A DNA stretch of 64,000 bases from Azospirillum fermentarium (lineage in GTDB: Bacteria > Pseudomonadota > Alphaproteobacteria > Azospirillales > Azospirillaceae). The notes below the pieces were generated by a model, which was not told the origin of the DNA, did no database searches, and was given only the letters and a program-made list of their open reading frames with translations. The stretch is taken from contig NZ_JAOQNH010000001.1 in assembly GCF_025961205.1 (NCBI RefSeq), forward strand, positions 1,450,001 to 1,514,000. Direction: 5' to 3'. A program made the position numbers and the translations under genes. This document shows positions 44,837-53,103 of this stretch, piece by piece; position 1 is the stretch's first letter; each line of letters opens with the position of its first letter.

Positions 44837-45631
44837 TTACATGTAGCCCGAGCTGCGCAGGCGCTCGAAGGAGTCTTCGGATTCATTGTCCATGGTGCGG
44901 CCGGCGCGTTCGGACACGCGGGTGACGGCCAGTTCGGCAATGATCTCGTCGATGGTGGAGGCGTTGGAGTCCACCGGGAAGGTGATGTTCTTCTCGCCCA
45001 GCGAGCGGTAGCGCTTGCCGTTGCGGGAGAAGTACAGCGGGACGATGGGAATGTCCTCGCGCTTGGAATAGCGCCAGATGTCCATTTCGGTCCAGGCCAG
45101 CAGCGGGTGGATGCGGACGTGGGTTCCCTCGGCGAAGCGGGTCTTGTAATGGTCCCAGAATTCCGCCGGCTGGTCCTTCACGTCCCACGCGCCGTCCAGC
45201 GTGCGGGGGGAGAAGATGCGTTCCTTCGCGCGGGTCGCCTGCTCGTCGCGGCGGATGCCGACCACCACGCCCTGATACCCGCCGTGATCCAGCAGGTTGC
45301 GCAGGCCCACCGTCTTGCGGGCCGCAGCACGGGTGTTGGGGGGCAGGGTGGGGTCCATCTCGCTTTCCGGCGGGCAATGCTCGACGCGCAGGTCGAGATC
45401 CCATTCCCGGGCGATGCGGTCGCGGAACTCGTACACCTCCGGCAGTTCCATGTCGGTGTCGAGCTGGACCACCGGGAACGGCACGCGTCCGAAGAACGCC
45501 TTGCGGCACAGCCACAGCAGCGCGTTGGAATCCTTGCCGATCGACCAGAGCAGCGCCATTCGGTCGATCGAATGATAGGCTTCGCGCAGGATGTAGATGC
45601 TCTGGCTTTCAAGCTGGTCGAGATCGTTCAT
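44837..45631 (-). CDS. cysD: Sulphate adenylyltransferase small subunit
   Basis: A 264-residue ATP sulphurylase catalytic subunit, partner of CysN. N-terminal LESQSIYILREAYHSIDRMALLWSIGKDS (7-35) includes the PP-loop SIGKDSNALLWL. The HPLLAWTEMDIWRYS segment near residues 166-180 is typical. ATG at 45631; the open frame upstream runs through cysH in another frame and is not coding. Five bases separate it from the cysH stop, so cysH-cysD-cysNC is one operon. Confidence 0.95.
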   Translation of the reverse strand: MNDLDQLESQSIYILREAYHSIDRMALLWSIGKDSNALLWLCRKAFFGRVPFPVVQLDTDMELPEVYEFRDRIAREWDLDLRVEHCPPESEMDPTLPPNTRAAARKTVGLRNLLDHGGYQGVVVGIRRDEQATRAKERIFSPRTLDGAWDVKDQPAEFWDHYKTRFAEGTHVRIHPLLAWTEMDIWRYSKREDIPIVPLYFSRNGKRYRSLGEKNITFPVDSNASTIDEIIAELAVTRVSERAGRTMDNESEDSFERLRSSGYM

Positions 45632-45636
45632 GGGAC

Positions 45637-46389
45637 TCACGCGTCGAGAGAGGCAGGGGCGGAGGCGGTCGGGGAAGAGAGGCGGGATACATGGATCCCG
45701 CATTCGGTCTTGGCCTGTCCGGCCCAGCGGCCGGAGCGGGGATCGGCACCGGGCGCCACGCGCTCGGTACAGGTGTAGCAGCCGATGGACAGGAACCCGT
45801 CCTCTTCCAGCGGGTGGCGGGGCAGGGCGCGGCGCGCGAACTCCGCGTCCAGGCGCTCCCGGTCCCAGGAGGCCAGCGGGTTCAGCTTCACGCGCCCGCC
45901 GTCGGCTTCGAACAGGGGCAGGGCGGCGCGGGTGGACGCCTGGAACCGCTTGCGGCCGGTGATCCACCCGTCGAACCCGTCCAGCGCCCGGTCGAGCGGC
46001 AGCGTCTTGCGGATGTGGCAGCAGGCGTCCGCATCGCGCTGGAACAGCAGCCCGTCGGCGTCGGCCCCCGCCAGATCGGCGGCATCGGGCCGGATGGTCC
46101 GCACGTCGGTCAGCCCCAGGTGCCCCGTCAGCGTGTCGCGGTAGCGCAGGGTCTCGCCGAACATCTTGCCGGTGTCGAGGAACAGCACCGGGATCGCCGG
46201 GTCGGCCTCGGCCACCAGGGACAGCAGCACCGCGGATTCGGTGCCGAAGGACGAGACGACGGCCAGACGGCCCGGAAACACCTCGTGCGCCACGGCCCGC
46301 AGCAGGGCCGCACCGTCCAGGTGCCCATAGCGCCGCGTCAGGTCGGCGGCAGCCTCGGCGTCGAAAGAAGAGGTGTGGGACGGCGGCAT
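45637..46389 (-). CDS. cysH: Assimilatory APS (phosphoadenylylsulphate) reductase, Fe-S type
   Basis: 250 residues. PP-loop SSFGTESAVLLSLV near residue 52. The cysteine pair in ACCHIRKTLPL and the later pair in GCYTCTERV form the 4Fe-4S ligand set (CC...CxxC) that marks APS-reducing rather than PAPS-only enzymes. The catalytic cysteine lies in KTECGIHV near the C-terminus. It reduces APS to sulphite and AMP with thioredoxin. The ATG at 46389 is preferred over an upstream TTG. First gene of the leftward cys operon, divergent from DUF2849-cysI. Confidence 0.93.
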   Translation of the reverse strand: MPPSHTSSFDAEAAADLTRRYGHLDGAALLRAVAHEVFPGRLAVVSSFGTESAVLLSLVAEADPAIPVLFLDTGKMFGETLRYRDTLTGHLGLTDVRTIRPDAADLAGADADGLLFQRDADACCHIRKTLPLDRALDGFDGWITGRKRFQASTRAALPLFEADGGRVKLNPLASWDRERLDAEFARRALPRHPLEEDGFLSIGCYTCTERVAPGADPRSGRWAGQAKTECGIHVSRLSSPTASAPASLDA

Positions 46390-46395
46390 GGAATC

Positions 46396-46411
46396 ACACA
46401 ATCAATTGTGT
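46396..46411. promoter_or_regulatory. Perfect 7-2-7 palindrome in the shared cys control region
   Basis: ACACAAT-CA-ATTGTGT lies 7-22 bases upstream of the cysH ATG in the 226-bp AT-rich divergent region (46390-46615). It would cover the cysH ribosome-binding area, so it may act as an operator for a sulphur-responsive repressor or as an RNA element. No family can be named from the sequence. Confidence 0.45.
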
Positions 46412-46615
46412 TGTATGGCGGTGTCTGAAGCGACATTAACACCACAAAAGATATGCTGCAACAGATTTACTTTTCCTACTAGTAAAATAGACATAGCATG
46501 GCAAAGAACGATGTTGATTTCTGGCGGGGTTTTCCTATAAACAACAGCAAGACATATGTTATACCTGCCGCGTTTCCGTGGGAAATGGCTGGCAACTGAC
46601 GGGAGAATCGAGGCG

Positions 46616-46921
46616 ATGGCGTTGCAGGCGATCACCGCCAACCGGCTGCGCGACGGCGTGGTGGTGTGGCGTGCCAAGGACGGTGCGTGGGTGGAGCGTC
46701 TGGAGGACGCCGCCGCGTTCGAACCGGCCGATGCGGAGCAGGAACTGGCAGCCGCCCGCCTGGACGAGCGGGAGAACCGCATCGTCGGCCTGTACGCTTT
46801 TGACGTGGTGGTTGAGAACGGCCTCCCCGTGCCTGTGAAAATCCGCGAACGGCTGCGCGGCCTCGGCCCCAGCGTCCGCACCGATCTCGGCAAGCAGGCG
46901 CCGCCGCCTGCCGCCGCCTGA
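46616..46921 (+). CDS. DUF2849 protein of the sulphite-reduction operon
   Basis: A 101-residue protein opening MALQAITANRLRDGVVVWR and continuing with an Ala/Glu-rich segment and a YAFDVVVENGLPVPVKIRERLRGLGPSVR tail (positions about 60-88). From memory this is DUF2849, a small family almost always placed just upstream of cysI in alphaproteobacteria; its function is not established. GGGAGAATCGAGGCG precedes the ATG. It lies 24 bases upstream of cysI, and co-transcription is very likely. Confidence 0.85.
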   Translation: MALQAITANRLRDGVVVWRAKDGAWVERLEDAAAFEPADAEQELAAARLDERENRIVGLYAFDVVVENGLPVPVKIRERLRGLGPSVRTDLGKQAPPPAAA

Positions 46922-46945
46922 TACCGCGCAAAAGGTCCGCCCACC

Positions 46946-48646
46946 ATGACGCATCACGCAACCCAGCCCACCGCCCCGGCGAACGCCCCCGCCCACGCCG
47001 GCATCTACCGCTATGACGCGGTGGACCGCCAGTTCGTCGCCGAGCGGGTGGCCCAGTTCCGCGATCAGGTGCAGCGCCGCCTGTCCGGCGTGCTGAGCGA
47101 GGAGGAGTTCCGGCCGCTGCGGCTGATGAACGGCCTCTACCTCCAGCTTCACGCCTACATGCTGCGCATCGCCATCCCCTATGGCACCCTGACGGGGCAG
47201 CAGTTGCGGGCACTGGCCGGCATCGGGCGGCGGTACGACAAGGGCTACGGCCATTTCACCACCCGCCAGAACCTGCAGTTCAACTGGATCCGCCTGGAGG
47301 ACACGCCCGACATCCTGGAGGCGCTGGGGGCGGTGGACATGCACGCCATCCAGACCAGCGGCAACTGCATCCGCAACGTCACCACCGACCAGTTCGCCGG
47401 GGTGGCGGCGGACGCCGTGGCCGACCCGCGGGTCTATGCCGAAATCCTGCGGCAATGGTCCACGCTGCACCCGGAATTCACCTTCCTGCCGCGGAAATTC
47501 AAGATCGCCATCATCGCCGGCGACCACGACCGCGCGGTCATCCGCGCCCACGACGTGGGCGTGAAGGTGAAGACGAACGAGGCCGGGGCCATCGGGTTCG
47601 AGGTCTATGTGGGCGGCGGCCTGGGCCGCTCGCCGTTCCTGGGGCAGAAGACCCGCGACTGGGTGGACGAGCAGGATCTCATCGCCTATCTGGAGGCGGT
47701 CTTGCGCGTCTACAACCGTCTGGGCCGGCGCGACAACATCTACAAGGCGCGCATCAAGATCCTGCTGCACCAGACCGGGCTGGCCAAGTTCACCGAGATG
47801 GTGGAGGAGGAGTTCGCCAGCCTGCGCGGCCCCCGCTACCATCTGGATCCGGCGATCGTCGCGGAGATCCGCCGCCATTTCGCCCCCCCGCCCTATGATG
47901 ATCTGGCCGAAACCGCGGTGGACGCGGTACCGGGCACGGCGTTTGCCCGCTGGCTGGAAACCAACGTGGCCGCCCACCGCCAGCCGGGTTACGCCGCCGT
48001 CACCGTGTCGCTGAAGCCGGCGGGCGGCATCCCCGGCGATGCCACCTCGGACCAGATGGAGGTGGTGGCCGATCTGGCCGACCGCTTCAGCTTCGGCGAG
48101 GTCCGCGTCACCCACGCCCAGAATCTGGTGCTGCCCCATGTGCGCCGCGCCGATCTGGCCGAGGTGTTCGCGGCCCTGGACGCCGCCGGGCTGGGGGCGG
48201 CCAACGTCGGCACCATCGCCGACATCATCGCCTGCCCCGGCCTGGATTATTGCAGCCTCGCCAACGCCCGCTCCATCCCGCTGGCGCAGGAACTCTCCCG
48301 CCGTTTCGCCGACCCCGAGCGGCAAAAGGCCATCGGCGACGTGTCGATCAAGATGAGCGGCTGCATCAACGCCTGCGGCCATCACCATGTCGCCAGCATC
48401 GGCGTGCTGGGCGTGGACAAGCACGGCAAGGAAGCCTATCAGCTCACCCTGGGCGGCGACCCCACGCTGAACGCCGCCATCGGCGACCTGCTCGGCCCGG
48501 CGATGGCCGAGGAAGAGGTGGCGGACGCGGTGGAAAAGGTGGTGGATCTGTACCTCGCCCGCCGCGAACCCGGCGAACGCTTCAACGACACCCTGGCCCG
48601 TCTGGGCCGTGCCGCCTTCAAGGAGACGGTCTATGCCGCTGGTTAA
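46946..48646 (+). CDS. cysI: Sulphite reductase haemoprotein (nitrite/sulphite reductase family)
   Basis: 566 residues, reducing sulphite to sulphide with six electrons on coupled sirohaem and 4Fe-4S centres. Two ferrodoxin-like NIR_SIR repeats are visible. The substrate-binding region includes GYGHFTTRQNLQFNW (near residues 103-117) and SGNCIRNVT. The cluster cysteines lie in CPGLDYCSLANARS (about residue 430) and MSGCINACGHHHV (about 470). The absence of a flavoprotein cysJ nearby fits the ferredoxin-dependent or DUF934-linked type. It overlaps the DUF934 start by 14 bases. Confidence 0.93.
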   Translation: MTHHATQPTAPANAPAHAGIYRYDAVDRQFVAERVAQFRDQVQRRLSGVLSEEEFRPLRLMNGLYLQLHAYMLRIAIPYGTLTGQQLRALAGIGRRYDKGYGHFTTRQNLQFNWIRLEDTPDILEALGAVDMHAIQTSGNCIRNVTTDQFAGVAADAVADPRVYAEILRQWSTLHPEFTFLPRKFKIAIIAGDHDRAVIRAHDVGVKVKTNEAGAIGFEVYVGGGLGRSPFLGQKTRDWVDEQDLIAYLEAVLRVYNRLGRRDNIYKARIKILLHQTGLAKFTEMVEEEFASLRGPRYHLDPAIVAEIRRHFAPPPYDDLAETAVDAVPGTAFARWLETNVAAHRQPGYAAVTVSLKPAGGIPGDATSDQMEVVADLADRFSFGEVRVTHAQNLVLPHVRRADLAEVFAALDAAGLGAANVGTIADIIACPGLDYCSLANARSIPLAQELSRRFADPERQKAIGDVSIKMSGCINACGHHHVASIGVLGVDKHGKEAYQLTLGGDPTLNAAIGDLLGPAMAEEEVADAVEKVVDLYLARREPGERFNDTLARLGRAAFKETVYAAG

Positions 48647-49133
48647 GGACGGTCAGCCCGTCGAAAACACCTGGGTCACGCTGGGCGACGGCGACGCCGT
48701 GCCCGCCGATGGCGCCATCATCGTGACGCTGGCCCGCTGGACCGCGGACAAGGACGCCCTGTCCACCCGCACCGCCCCGGTGGGGGTGGAGGTGCCGGGG
48801 ACCACCCCGGCGGCGGATCTGGCCGCCGATCTGGGGCGGCTGGGGGTGATCGCCATCCGCTTCCCCATCTTCCGCGACGGGCGCGGCTTCTCGCTGGCCC
48901 GCGACCTGCGCGAACGTCACGGCTATGGGGGGGAGATCCGTGCGGTGGGGCACACGCTGCCCGACCAGTACCAGTTCCTGATCCGCTGCGGCTTTTCCAC
49001 CGTGGAACCGCCCGACGGCAAGGATCCCGCCCTGTGGGCCGCGGCCTACCGCTCGATCACCGTTGCCTATCAGGCGTCGATCGGGGAGGAAACGCCCCTG
49101 GGCCTGCTGCGGCGGCGCTTCGTGGGATCGTGA
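48633..49133 (+). CDS. DUF934 protein of the sulphite-reduction operon
   Basis: 166 residues. The C-terminal two-thirds carry the DUF934 pattern: LGVIAIRFPIFRDGRGFSLARDLRERHGYGGEIRAVG (about 77-113) then PDQYQFLIRCGFSTVE. The family follows cysI in most alphaproteobacteria and is thought to serve sulphite reduction, possibly as an electron-transfer partner; this is not proven. AAGGAG lies 7 bases before the ATG, which is inside the end of cysI. Confidence 0.9.
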   Translation: MPLVKDGQPVENTWVTLGDGDAVPADGAIIVTLARWTADKDALSTRTAPVGVEVPGTTPAADLAADLGRLGVIAIRFPIFRDGRGFSLARDLRERHGYGGEIRAVGHTLPDQYQFLIRCGFSTVEPPDGKDPALWAAAYRSITVAYQASIGEETPLGLLRRRFVGS

Positions 49134-49248
49134 CGGCGGCCCCCCTATCGTAACGTGGGGTTGTTCGCCGTCATGATCGGCGTATGATCGGAATCGGCAG
49201 TTCCGCATGACGCGGGGCTGCCGGTTTTGCTTTGTCCAGGAAGGCCCT

Positions 49249-49638
49249 ATGGCGTCTCTCGATTCGACCCTTGCCGGTGCGCGGATTTTGCTGGTGGAGG
49301 ACGACCATCTGGTGGGGTTGTCCATCGCCTCGACGCTGGAGGCGTTCGGGTGCGCGGTCTTCGGCCCCGCCTATGACGCCGAGGCGGGGGTGGCTCTGGC
49401 GCTGGCCGAACCGCTGGACGCGGCCTTGCTCGACGTCAATCTCGGCGGCCACGCCACCAGCGAGACGGTGGCCGATGCCCTGCGCACCCGCGGGGTTCCC
49501 TTCGTCTTTTGCACCGGTTACGGCGATGCCGGCATTCCCTCCGGCCACGCCGGTGCGCCCACCTTGCAGAAACCGTTCGGCATGAACGACCTGATCGTGG
49601 CGCTGGGCGGTCTTCTGGCGCAACGCCGCAACGCCTGA
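49249..49638 (+). CDS. Single-domain response regulator
   Basis: A 129-residue stand-alone receiver: acidic pocket E17/D18/D19, phospho-acceptor D62 (LLDVNLGG), T89 and K108 (LQKPFG). No output domain. The FCTGYG and QKPF motifs are typical of receivers paired with HWE/HisKA2-type sensor kinases in general stress or light signalling. No kinase is adjacent. AGGAAGG sits about 6 bases before the ATG. Confidence 0.9.
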   Translation: MASLDSTLAGARILLVEDDHLVGLSIASTLEAFGCAVFGPAYDAEAGVALALAEPLDAALLDVNLGGHATSETVADALRTRGVPFVFCTGYGDAGIPSGHAGAPTLQKPFGMNDLIVALGGLLAQRRNA

Positions 49639-49651
49639 GCCCGGCGCCCGC

Positions 49652-49852
49652 TCAGCGGCGGCGCAGCAGCCGGTCCCAGAACGAGCGGGAACGGAGTTCG
49701 TGTTCCTTGGCGGCCAGCCATTGGTCGGCCAGCTCGCGCACCTGCCAGTCGCCCAGAAAACGTTCGCAATCAATGGCGGTGTAGAGCCGCACCCGTTCCG
49801 GGCCAAGCCGTTCGAAATAGTCGAGCGTCCGTTGCCGGTCCGGTTCGTCCAT
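49652..49852 (-). CDS. Small unknown protein
   Basis: A 66-residue ORF that I do not recognise: MDEPDRQRTLDYFERLGPE, then a DCERFLGDWQVRELADQWLAAKE stretch and a basic end (RSRSFWDRLLRRR). It is rich in Arg, Asp, Glu and Trp, probably all helical and cytosolic. It ends 13 bases from the convergent response-regulator stop. The ribosome site is weak (GGGGCGTGG). Composition looks like a real protein rather than a shadow of the other strand. Confidence 0.55.
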   Translation of the reverse strand: MDEPDRQRTLDYFERLGPERVRLYTAIDCERFLGDWQVRELADQWLAAKEHELRSRSFWDRLLRRR

Positions 49853-49950
49853 CCACGCCCCACACTGCAGCCCGCGTCCGATCCGACCCGGCCATCCGAG
49901 TCGTGCGCGGCCCGAGTGTAGCGTCAGCCATGCATAAACCGCAATGGTTC

Positions 49951-50004
49951 ATCCGGGATAGCGGGTTATCCGGGATAGGCCGCCCCCGGTGGAAAGGGGC
50001 GGCC
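49951..50004 (-). terminator. Terminator of the lyase gene plus an 11-bp direct repeat
   Basis: GGCCGCCCC (49978-49986) pairs with GGGGCGGCC (49996-50004), 9 bases past the lyase stop. Just beyond it, ATCCGGGATAG occurs twice exactly (49951-49961 and 49968-49978). The repeat has no obvious role. Confidence 0.55.
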
Positions 50005-50012
50005 CGTCCGGG

Positions 50013-51056
50013 TCAGGGCTTCGCCGTTTCCGGCGCGGCGGGCACGGGCGCCGGGGCCGCCGCCGGGGTGACGGGCCTGTCCGCCGCCGGCTTGCCGCCA
50101 TCCTCTTCGTTCCGGCTGATTTCCACCGGCATCACCTGATGCGCTCCGCCCAGCGCCACCTCTTCGTACGAAGAGCCGCGGCGGAAGGCGTCGAGATAGG
50201 CGGTGGTGGCGTAGGAGGCCGGGTTGCGGTAGGGGCCGAACTTGAAATACTGGATCGGCAGCGGCGGGTTGGCATAGCCGATGCGGCCCGACGCCCGGGC
50301 GATCAGCTTGCCGCCGGCCCACACCTCGGCGATGCCGTAGCCCTCGGGGCTGGGGCGGAAATGGTAGATCATGTCGGTCCAGCTGTCGAACGGGTTGGGC
50401 AGGTAATCGAACCGTTCGACCACGATGTCCTTCATGCACGGCTGGTCGTTGCCGTCGGAACTGTCGGCCATGGGCGGCGGTTCGGACTGGTACGCCACCA
50501 GGATGCGGCAGGAATCGCCCGGCGTGGGGGCATCCTGTTCGACCGTGATGAAGAAGGTGCGGTTCTTGAACCGTTGGGCCATGATCGGGCTGCCGCCGCC
50601 GGCCTCCTTCCACTGGCCGATGACCAGCCGGTTGCCGTCGGTGGAGCTGACCTCCCCGCCGATGTACATGCTGAAGCCGTACCAGACGTCGGTGCCGAAG
50701 GGCAGGCGGTCCTTCTGGCGTTCCCACAGCTCGGCCCGCTCGGTGCCGTCGGGGGTATAGGGCTGGCCGGGGTCGATGCATTCCTTGGACGGCGGTACCA
50801 GTTCCAGGCTGCGCGTCAGGGGCGGGGGGAACACGGTCATGCTGCCCGCCAGCCGGCCCATGCGGTAGACCTGTCCCTGATCGGAAAAGCGGTTTTCCGG
50901 CCGCCGGCACGGGGCGAGCGTGCCCAGATAGATGTCGCCGCTCTCGAAATTCTCCATCAGCGCGATGGCCGGGGCCGGGTCGGCGTCATCGTCCGCCAGC
51001 GCCACTGTGGGTGAGAGCATTATTCCGGTAATAATCAGAAAGGTCCGTATATTCAT
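50013..51056 (-). CDS. Secreted polysaccharide lyase (heparin-lyase-like fold)
   Basis: 347 residues with a signal peptide (cleavage near ALA-DD, residue 21). The core resembles the heparin-lyase-I-like Polysacc_lyase family: GTERAELWE near residue 104, VWYGFSMYIGGEV, IGQWKEAGGGSP, WTDMIYHFRPSPEGYGIAEVW and YFKFGPYR in order. The substrate could be a uronate-containing exopolysaccharide, its own or a plant's. The last 50 residues are Ala/Pro-rich and disordered. It ends in a terminator and has no linked exopolysaccharide genes. Confidence 0.78.
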   Translation of the reverse strand: MNIRTFLIITGIMLSPTVALADDDADPAPAIALMENFESGDIYLGTLAPCRRPENRFSDQGQVYRMGRLAGSMTVFPPPLTRSLELVPPSKECIDPGQPYTPDGTERAELWERQKDRLPFGTDVWYGFSMYIGGEVSSTDGNRLVIGQWKEAGGGSPIMAQRFKNRTFFITVEQDAPTPGDSCRILVAYQSEPPPMADSSDGNDQPCMKDIVVERFDYLPNPFDSWTDMIYHFRPSPEGYGIAEVWAGGKLIARASGRIGYANPPLPIQYFKFGPYRNPASYATTAYLDAFRRGSSYEEVALGGAHQVMPVEISRNEEDGGKPAADRPVTPAAAPAPVPAAPETAKP

Positions 51057-51224
51057 TTGGGCCGCCCCCTACCACTTAATTGCTAGAGGGCTCATCAAAA
51101 CAGGGTACTTTGAATTGCGCAAGTGCATCGCAGTCCCCAGATCGGGGTCTTGGGATAATGATGCGGTGCGGCATAAGACCTTCGGTCGGGTGCATCCCGC
51201 TTTTTGTCCCAGCCTTGGTAATCA

Positions 51225-51242
51225 TTCATTCATGTGAATGAA
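51225..51242. promoter_or_regulatory. Perfect 8-2-8 palindrome upstream of a chemoreceptor gene
   Basis: TTCATTCA-TG-TGAATGAA lies 68-85 bases upstream of the ATG at 51310, a usual operator position. The 253-bp region between the lyase and chemoreceptor starts is AT-rich in this part. Confidence 0.5.
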
Positions 51243-51269
51243 ATAGGCCGCCAGTCTTCTGCGGTTTTC

Positions 51270-51291
51270 ACCCGGCGGACTTCCGCCGGGT
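51270..51291 (+). promoter_or_regulatory. Leader hairpin before the chemoreceptor start
   Basis: ACCCGGCGG (51270-51278) and CCGCCGGGT (51283-51291) form a perfect 9-bp stem with a 4-base loop, ending 18 bases before the ATG at 51310. The ribosome site after it is weak (GACGGGAT), so this stem may influence translation. Confidence 0.45.
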
Positions 51292-51309
51292 CCAGACGGG
51301 ATTTGCCAC

Positions 51310-53010
51310 ATGAACCTGAGCAACCTATCAATTTCCACCAAGATCGGCCTGATCATCCTTGTTTTGGCCGGTGCCTGCGGTGCCATCACGGTGTCGTCGG
51401 TCACGGGAATGCAGGATTTGACCAAGGCGGCACAGGACATCGACACCACGGCGGGTGAAATCCGCATCGGGGGCCGGCTGAACCGGCTGACCTTCCAGTT
51501 GAACCGCGACGAATACCGGCTCGCCACCACCCCCCAGGACGTGTCGGCCATATCCGCCGAGATGGACAACACCCGCGGTCAGCTCCGCGCCGCGCTGGAG
51601 GAGGTGCACAAGACCGCCGACCCGCGCCAGCGCGAGCTTCTCCAGGCCATCGGCCGGGCGCTGGACGCCTACAGCCGCGAAATCGACGGCACCATCGCCG
51701 CTGCCCGGCAGAATGGGGACGGCGTTTCCCTGTCCGATGCCCAAAAGGCCATCCTGGCGGAGGTGGACACCAGCCGCGCCGCGGCCCAGGCGTTGGTCGC
51801 CGCGTCCATGGCCTATGTCGCCTACACCGACGAAGAGGGCACCCGCATGGCGAAGGAGGCGGGCGAACTGGCGGATTCCCGCATGACGCTGCTGATCGCG
51901 GTGGCGGCGGGCGGCGTTCTGGCCGGCCTGCTGCTCGGGTGGGTGGTGTCGCGCTTCGGCATCGTCCGGCCCATCAACGCCATCGTCGCCTGCCTGCGGT
52001 CGCTGGCCGAGGGGAACCTGTCGGCGGAGGTGTTCGGGCGTGACCGCCGCGACGAGATCGGCGCCATCGCCGCCACGGCGGCGGTGTTCAAGGACAACCT
52101 GATCCGCACCCGCGCCATGGAGGAGGAGGCCCGCGCCGCCGATGAACGCGCCCGCGCCGAAAAGCGCCAGGCCATGCTGGACCTGGCCCGGCGGTTCGAA
52201 GGGCAGGTGGGCGGCGTGGTCAACCGCGTGGGCCAATCGGCCACCGACCTTCAGGCCACCGCCGCCCAGCTTGCCGCCGCGGTGGAGGAGGTGGGAACCC
52301 AATGCACCGCCGTCGCCGCCGCATCGGAGGAGGCCAGTTCCAACGTGCAGACCGTCGCCGCCGCGTCGGAGGAATTGTCGGCGGCGATCAACGAGCTGTC
52401 CCAGCGGGTCAGCCGCTCCGCCCAGCGGTCCAAGGCGGCGGCGGAGGGGGCGGAAACCGCCCAGCGTCAGTTGGACGTGCTGGCCGGCGCCATCGAGCAG
52501 GTGGACCAGATCGTCGCCGCCATCAACGCGGTCGCCAGCCAGACCAACCTGCTGGCGCTGAACGCCACCATCGAGGCGGCGCGGGCCGGCGAAGCGGGCA
52601 AGGGTTTTGCCGTCGTGGCGTCGGAGGTGAAAAATCTCGCCAACCAGACCCACGCCATGACCGACCAGATCGGCAGCCAGATGGCGGCGGTGAAGGACGC
52701 CTCCTCCCGCACGGTCACCGCCATGCACGCCATTCTGGCGCAGGTGGCCGACATCGACCGCTCGGCCACGGAAATGGCGGCGTCGGTGGAGCAGCAGAGT
52801 GCGGCCACCGCCGAAATCAGCCGCAACGCGCAGCAGGCCGCCACCGGCACTGCCGAGGTGTCGCGCAACGTGGTGGGCATCCAGCAGGCGGAGACCGATA
52901 CCGGCCACGCCTCGGTCAACGTCAAGACCGCCGCCGACGCCCTGGCCGAACAGGCCGACACCATGAAGACCGCCGTCGCCGCCTTCCTGGCCGACATCCG
53001 CGCGGCATAG
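51310..53010 (+). CDS. Methyl-accepting chemotaxis protein
   Basis: A 566-residue chemoreceptor: transmembrane helix at about 9-30; a periplasmic helical domain (about 31-190) of four-helix-bundle type; a second helix at about 194-216; HAMP (about 217-270, [22 protein letters not shown]); then the signalling hairpin whose tip contains [20 protein letters not shown] near residue 415. The ligand is unknown. It ends just before a bidirectional terminator shared with purB. A 15-base near-duplication (GGGAACCGTAA...CGAACA) follows the stop. Confidence 0.93.
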   Translation: MNLSNLSISTKIGLIILVLAGACGAITVSSVTGMQDLTKAAQDIDTTAGEIRIGGRLNRLTFQLNRDEYRLATTPQDVSAISAEMDNTRGQLRAALEEVHKTADPRQRELLQAIGRALDAYSREIDGTIAAARQNGDGVSLSDAQKAILAEVDTSRAAAQALVAASMAYVAYTDEEGTRMAKEAGELADSRMTLLIAVAAGGVLAGLLLGWVVSRFGIVRPINAIVACLRSLAEGNLSAEVFGRDRRDEIGAIAATAAVFKDNLIRTRAMEEEARAADERARAEKRQAMLDLARRFEGQVGGVVNRVGQSATDLQATAAQLAAAVEEVGTQCTAVAAASEEASSNVQTVAAASEELSAAINELSQRVSRSAQRSKAAAEGAETAQRQLDVLAGAIEQVDQIVAAINAVASQTNLLALNATIEAARAGEAGKGFAVVASEVKNLANQTHAMTDQIGSQMAAVKDASSRTVTAMHAILAQVADIDRSATEMAASVEQQSAATAEISRNAQQAATGTAEVSRNVVGIQQAETDTGHASVNVKTAADALAEQADTMKTAVAAFLADIRAA

Positions 53011-53046
53011 GGAACCGTAACGAACAGGAGGGAACCGTAAACGAAC

Positions 53047-53079
53047 AAGGGCCGGCGCCCGTCACAGGCGCCGGCCCTT
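53047..53079. terminator. Bidirectional terminator between the chemoreceptor and purB
   Basis: AAGGGCCGGCGCC (53047-53059) pairs perfectly over 13 bp with GGCGCCGGCCCTT (53067-53079), loop CGTCACA. It serves both converging genes. Confidence 0.8.
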
Positions 53080-53103
53080 CGGGTCATGCCCGGACAGGCC
53101 CGG

